This document shows positions 60,529 to 64,000 of a stretch of DNA of 64,000 bases, one piece after another. Within the stretch, counting starts at the first letter, position 1, and each line of letters begins with the position of its first letter. Both the position numbers and the translations under genes were made by a program. A model generated the notes under the pieces. That model had not been told where the DNA came from and made no database searches. It saw only the letters and a program-made list of their open reading frames with translations. This DNA is from Pontibacter oryzae (lineage in GTDB: Bacteria > Bacteroidota > Bacteroidia > Cytophagales > Hymenobacteraceae): NCBI RefSeq assembly GCF_003576375.1, contig NZ_QWGE01000006.1, forward strand, positions 153,704 to 217,703, given 5' to 3'.

Positions 60529-62319
60529 TTACATTCTCTCCGGAACGGCAATGCCCAGCAGGTTCATACTTTCGCGCACGAAACGCGCCACCATCGCTGA
60601 TAAAGCAATGCGGAAGCTGCGCGCCTGCTCATCGGTTTCGTTAAAGATGGAGATCTCCTGGTAGAAACGGTTGTATGATTTTGCCAGCTCGTATGCGTAG
60701 TTGGCTATTACCGATGGGGCATACAGGTTGCCAGCCTCCTTAACTACCGCCGGGAAGTTTACCAGTTGCGTGATCACGTCCTGCTCCACTTCGTGCAGGT
60801 TCTCAAAGTTTTCGAAAGAGGCGGTATCCACACTGATGCCCATTTCGCCGGCTTTGCGAAGTATGGCCGAGATACGGGCGTGGGTGTACTGCACAAACGG
60901 ACCTGTGTTTCCACGGAAATCAATAGACTCCTGCGGGTTAAACAGCATGCGCTTACGCGGGTCTACTTTCAGGAGGAAGTATTTAAGGGCGCCTAGAGCC
61001 AAAGTATGGTATAGCTCGTTTGCCTGCTCTGGTGTAAAGCCTTCTATCTTGCCCAGTTCCTCGGTCTGCTGGCGCGCCGTGTCAATCATTTCCTGCACCA
61101 GTTCATCGGCATCCACCACCGTTCCCTCACGCGACTTCATCTTGCCCGATGGCAGGTCTACCATGCCGTAAGATAGGTGGTAAATACCTTCTGCGTATGG
61201 TTTGCCCAGCTTTTTGAGCGCAGCCTTCAGCACCTGGAAGTGATAGTTCTGCTCATCGGCCACTACGTAAACCGACTGGTCGTACGGGAAGTCGTCATAC
61301 TTTAGCTGTGCCGTGCCGAGGTCCTGGGTAATGTATACCGAGGTTCCGTCTGCGCGAAGAAGCAGCTTCTCATCCAGGCCATCGCCGGTCAGGTCTACCC
61401 ATACCGAGCCGTTCTCTTTTTTAAAGAACACTTCTTTATGAAGGCCTTCCTCTACCAGCTCCTTGCCTAAAGTATAGGTTTCGGACTCGTAGTAATATTT
61501 ATCGAAATCCACCCCGATGTTGCGGTAGGTTTCGTCGAAGCCGTCGTATACCCAGCCGTTCATCATTTTCCAGAGGTTCACGACCTGCTCGTCGCCTTGC
61601 TCCCATTTCAGCAGCATGTCCTGAGCCTCAAGCATCCAAGGGGCTTTTTTCTTGGCCTCCTCTTTGTCCATGCCCTGCGCCACCAGCTCGTCGATCTGCT
61701 CTTTGTACTGCTTATCGAACAGCACATAGTACTTGCCGGCTAGGTGGTCGCCTTTCATGCCGCTGCTTTCCGGCGTCTCGCCGTTGCCCAGCTTCTCATA
61801 AGCCAGCATCGACTTGCAGATATGTATGCCGCGGTCGTTTACCAGGTTCACCTTCATTACCTCGTGGCCATTCGCTTTCAGGATCTCGGACACAGAGTAG
61901 CCCAGGAAGTTATTGCGCAGGTGGCCCAGGTGCAGCGGCTTGTTGGTGTTTGGCGAGGAGTACTCTACCATTACATTGCGGCCGCTTGGCTCGCCATAGC
62001 CATACTTCGGGTTAGCCATAATGCCACGGAACAAGCGGAGCCACTCCTGCTCAGGCACTTCCAGGTTCAGGAAGCCTTTCACCACGTTAAAGTCTTTTAC
62101 CTCGGCGGCAGTTTCTTTCAGGTACTCTCCCAGGGCCTGCCCTATCTGCTCGGGGCCTTTGCCCACCTGCTTGGTGTACGGGAAGGTTACAAAGGTAAAG
62201 GAGCCGGCAAATTCCTTGCGGGTAGGCTGCAAAGCAATCTGGGTGGCGTCAACGGTTATTCCGAAAACAGCATGCAGGGCTTGGCTGATGCTCTGGCTAA
62301 TGGCGTTTTGAAGTTGCAT
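60529..62319 (-). CDS. argS: arginine--tRNA ligase
   Basis: The 596-residue protein is a class I synthetase: HLGH (130-133) within SSPNTNKPLHLGHLRNNFLG, the arginine-specific N-terminal Add-1 domain, KMKSREGTVVDADELVQEM as the KMSKS-like loop (around 360-380), and an anticodon-binding C-terminus ending in MVARFVRESMNLLGIAVPER. The KMSKS loop is altered to KMKSREG, as is common in ArgRS. It charges tRNA-Arg. It is downstream of the arginase gene with 3 bases between them, an arrangement that ties arginine use to translation. Confidence 0.97.
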   Translation of the reverse strand: MQLQNAISQSISQALHAVFGITVDATQIALQPTRKEFAGSFTFVTFPYTKQVGKGPEQIGQALGEYLKETAAEVKDFNVVKGFLNLEVPEQEWLRLFRGIMANPKYGYGEPSGRNVMVEYSSPNTNKPLHLGHLRNNFLGYSVSEILKANGHEVMKVNLVNDRGIHICKSMLAYEKLGNGETPESSGMKGDHLAGKYYVLFDKQYKEQIDELVAQGMDKEEAKKKAPWMLEAQDMLLKWEQGDEQVVNLWKMMNGWVYDGFDETYRNIGVDFDKYYYESETYTLGKELVEEGLHKEVFFKKENGSVWVDLTGDGLDEKLLLRADGTSVYITQDLGTAQLKYDDFPYDQSVYVVADEQNYHFQVLKAALKKLGKPYAEGIYHLSYGMVDLPSGKMKSREGTVVDADELVQEMIDTARQQTEELGKIEGFTPEQANELYHTLALGALKYFLLKVDPRKRMLFNPQESIDFRGNTGPFVQYTHARISAILRKAGEMGISVDTASFENFENLHEVEQDVITQLVNFPAVVKEAGNLYAPSVIANYAYELAKSYNRFYQEISIFNETDEQARSFRIALSAMVARFVRESMNLLGIAVPERM

Positions 62320-62322
62320 TAC

Positions 62323-63291
62323 TTATTTGGCTGTACTTTTAGATTCTCGGTGTAAAATTGCGTCGGTGGCGGCCTCTAATATATCAAAGGCGTTCTCGGC
62401 CATCGTATTCTCGGTATCAAGGGTCGGGTTGATCTCCGTCATCTCGTAGCACACCACGCGCGGGTCCTGCAGCAGCAGGTAGTTAAGCTCTTTAGCCTGC
62501 GTTACGGTAAGCCCAGTGGCAACCGGTGTGCCCGTTCCTTTGGAGAACTTCGAGTCCAGGCTGTCCACATCGAACGATACGTAGATAATATCGCAGTCCT
62601 TGAGGCGGTCTATGGCTTCCTCGGCCACGCGCGGAATGCCTTTGCTGTTTACCTCATTGTAAGTAAAGTTCTTGATGCCATACTTGCTGATAAAGTAATC
62701 TTCGGGCTCCTCGGTGTCGCGTACTACAATGTATACCAGGTGCTCCGGCTTTAGTTTAGGGCCGTCGAAACCCAGTTTTTTAAGGGCATTCCAGAAGAAC
62801 ACGGTTTCCGGTTCCGGGTCGTTTATCTGGCGGTCCAGGTTATCCACGTTCAGGGCCATGGCCAGTGGCATGCCGTGCACGTTACCCGACGGAGATGTAT
62901 ACGGCGAGTGGATGTCGGCGTGCGCGTCAATCCAGATCACGCCTAATGTTTTATCAGGGTGAGCGGCTTTTATACCAGCGATAGTACCGTGTGCGTTAGA
63001 ATGATCTCCGGCCAGCACCAGCGGAAACATGCCCATCTTAATGGTCTGCTCCACGGTATTGGCAATGTTTTTCTGCACAGCCAGGATACTGTCTATGCGG
63101 TGAGCGTTCGGAAATACATCCTTGTCAAATAAAGTATAGTTTAAATCTGGTACACTAACAGAGTTAAAGCGCTTGAAGTAATCTGACCCTTTGTCCCAGC
63201 AAGCAACGCGCAGTGCCTCAATACCCATGCTGGCTCCACGTGTTCCGGCCCCCAGCTCAGACCTGACTTCAATCAGTTTTACTTTTTTCAT
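62323..63291 (-). CDS. rocF: arginase family enzyme, arginase type
   Basis: Started at ATG 63291 the protein has 322 residues. Manganese ligands are H97 (AGDHSNAHG), D122, H124, D126 (IDAHADIHS) and the SFDVDSLDSKF Asp pair later. The loop SPSGNVHGMP (about 132-141) is the arginase-type substrate loop, so arginase is favoured over agmatinase. It makes ornithine and urea from arginine. It is 3 bases upstream of argS and divergent from the arginine decarboxylase gene, so both arginine-consuming enzymes share a promoter region of about 80 bases. Confidence 0.88.
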   Translation of the reverse strand: MKKVKLIEVRSELGAGTRGASMGIEALRVACWDKGSDYFKRFNSVSVPDLNYTLFDKDVFPNAHRIDSILAVQKNIANTVEQTIKMGMFPLVLAGDHSNAHGTIAGIKAAHPDKTLGVIWIDAHADIHSPYTSPSGNVHGMPLAMALNVDNLDRQINDPEPETVFFWNALKKLGFDGPKLKPEHLVYIVVRDTEEPEDYFISKYGIKNFTYNEVNSKGIPRVAEEAIDRLKDCDIIYVSFDVDSLDSKFSKGTGTPVATGLTVTQAKELNYLLLQDPRVVCYEMTEINPTLDTENTMAENAFDILEAATDAILHRESKSTAK

Positions 63292-63371
63292 ACTTTTTAA
63301 ACAAACTTTTTGCAAAGATGGTAAAATACAATCAATATTGCATGTTTTCTTAATTTCCCCTAACCAACAGA

Positions 63372-64000
63372 ATGGATAAATATACCGACCTCATTCATCA
63401 AACTTTTGACTTCCCCACCACAGAATTTCAAGTAGAGAATAATGAGTTAATGTTCAATGGCATCCCCTTGATGGACATCATTAAACAATACGGCACTCCG
63501 CTGAAACTGACTTACTTGCCGAAGATAAGTTCGCAGATCCAGAAAGCGAAACGCTTGTTTAAGGAAGGTATGGAAAAGCTTGATTACAAGGGCACTTATA
63601 CCTACTGCTATTGCACCAAGGCCTCGCACTTTTCTTTTGTGCTGGAAGAAGCCTTGAAAAACGACATCCACATCGAAACGTCGTCGGGCTACGATATGCA
63701 GATTGTGCGGTCGTTGTATAACAAAGGCAAGATCAATAAGAATACCTACATCGTTTGCAACGGCTTTAAGCGCGAGCGGTACCGCCACTGGATTTCTGAG
63801 CTGATAAATGAGGGCTTCGTAAATTGCATGCCAATCCTGGACCACTTGGGGGAAATAGACTATTATAAAGAGCACGTTAAAGAGAAAACGAAGGTAGGTA
63901 TACGCCTTGCCTCTGACGAGGAGCCAAAGTTTGAGTTTTATACTTCGCGCCTGGGCGTGCGCTATAACGATGTAATAGACCTATATGAGCAGCAGATTAA
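63372..64000 (+). CDS. speA: arginine decarboxylase, 3'-truncated by window edge
   Basis: The frame opens at ATG 63372 and runs without a stop to base 64000, so about 209 N-terminal residues are visible of a family that is usually 450-660 residues long. The pyridoxal-phosphate lysine is K83 in YCYCTKASHFSF, in the fold-type III (alanine racemase-like) barrel, followed by IHIETSSGYDMQIVRSLY and IVCNGFKRERYRHW. It converts arginine to agmatine, the start of polyamine synthesis. It is divergent from arginase. The identity could only change if the missing C-terminal part showed a diaminopimelate-type decarboxylase, which is unlikely. Confidence 0.88.
   Translation, partial: MDKYTDLIHQTFDFPTTEFQVENNELMFNGIPLMDIIKQYGTPLKLTYLPKISSQIQKAKRLFKEGMEKLDYKGTYTYCYCTKASHFSFVLEEALKNDIHIETSSGYDMQIVRSLYNKGKINKNTYIVCNGFKRERYRHWISELINEGFVNCMPILDHLGEIDYYKEHVKEKTKVGIRLASDEEPKFEFYTSRLGVRYNDVIDLYEQQI

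Noticed and set aside
1..64000. tRNA, rRNA, CRISPR, insertion sequences or prophage
   Set aside because: None found by eye: no repeat-spacer pattern, no transposase or integrase, and no cloverleaf or rRNA-like segments.

Overview
The window looks like a chromosomal segment of a Bacteroidota bacterium, most likely order Cytophagales, family Hymenobacteraceae (Pontibacter-like). This is an inference from protein resemblance and style: promoters of the TTTG / TAnnTTTG type, almost no Shine-Dalgarno sequences, a split menaquinone-type complex I, an outer-membrane beta-barrel receptor with a carboxypeptidase-like N-domain, many lipoproteins, and families typical of the group. I see no rRNA, tRNA, CRISPR array, prophage or insertion sequence.

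Layout. 0-16 kb is a patchwork of single genes: a truncated M3 peptidase, small lipoproteins, YihY, YceI, a PAS-only sensor with a CZB-like partner, an aldo/keto reductase, acetyltransferases, a Bcr/CflA efflux pump and a FGGY sugar kinase. 16-21.7 kb holds a DnaA-box-like cluster beside a small HTH regulator, a META lipoprotein, an extremely hydrophilic disordered protein, an M61 peptidase and a PhoD-like phosphoesterase. 21.7-26.2 kb is a two-gene operon of secreted amidohydrolases with three amidohydrolase modules, two of which have lost the HxH metal motif. 27.7-39.0 kb is a minus-strand complex I operon, nuoH-nuoI-(acyltransferase)-nuoJ-K-L-M-N, ending in a long PurF-like gene; nuoA-G are not here. 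39-42.7 kb carries map, a glutathionylspermidine-synthase-family enzyme with its lipoprotein partner, and murI. 43-50 kb has RDD and SPW membrane proteins, an ABC-F ATPase, a CotH-like secreted protein, a phosphodiesterase-like lipoprotein and phenylalanine 4-hydroxylase. 50-58 kb has a CoA transferase, YebC, a 27-residue membrane peptide gene, a DEAD-box helicase with pncA, and the outer-membrane receptor. 58-64 kb has an HNH endonuclease, menA, glutathione peroxidase, argS, arginase and the start of arginine decarboxylase.

Two observations stand out. First, the phenylalanine hydroxylase gene is preceded by a promoter, a short ORF with ten Tyr codons (seven in its last 14 sense codons), a possible antiterminator pairing, and a strong intrinsic terminator. 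This is the full layout of a tyrosine-sensing transcription attenuator controlling an enzyme that makes tyrosine. Second, the hexamer AAGTAT/ATACTT (usually AAGTATA or AAGTATG) is spread through genes and intergenic DNA at roughly 6-9 times the random expectation. It even forces rare ATA-CTT codon pairs, which resembles HIP1 or DNA-uptake-type dispersed motifs.

Links between genes: menA supplies the menaquinone that complex I reduces. Arginase and arginine decarboxylase are divergent and compete for arginine beside argS. Coordinates of sites and motif counts were made by eye and may be off by a base or a few counts.
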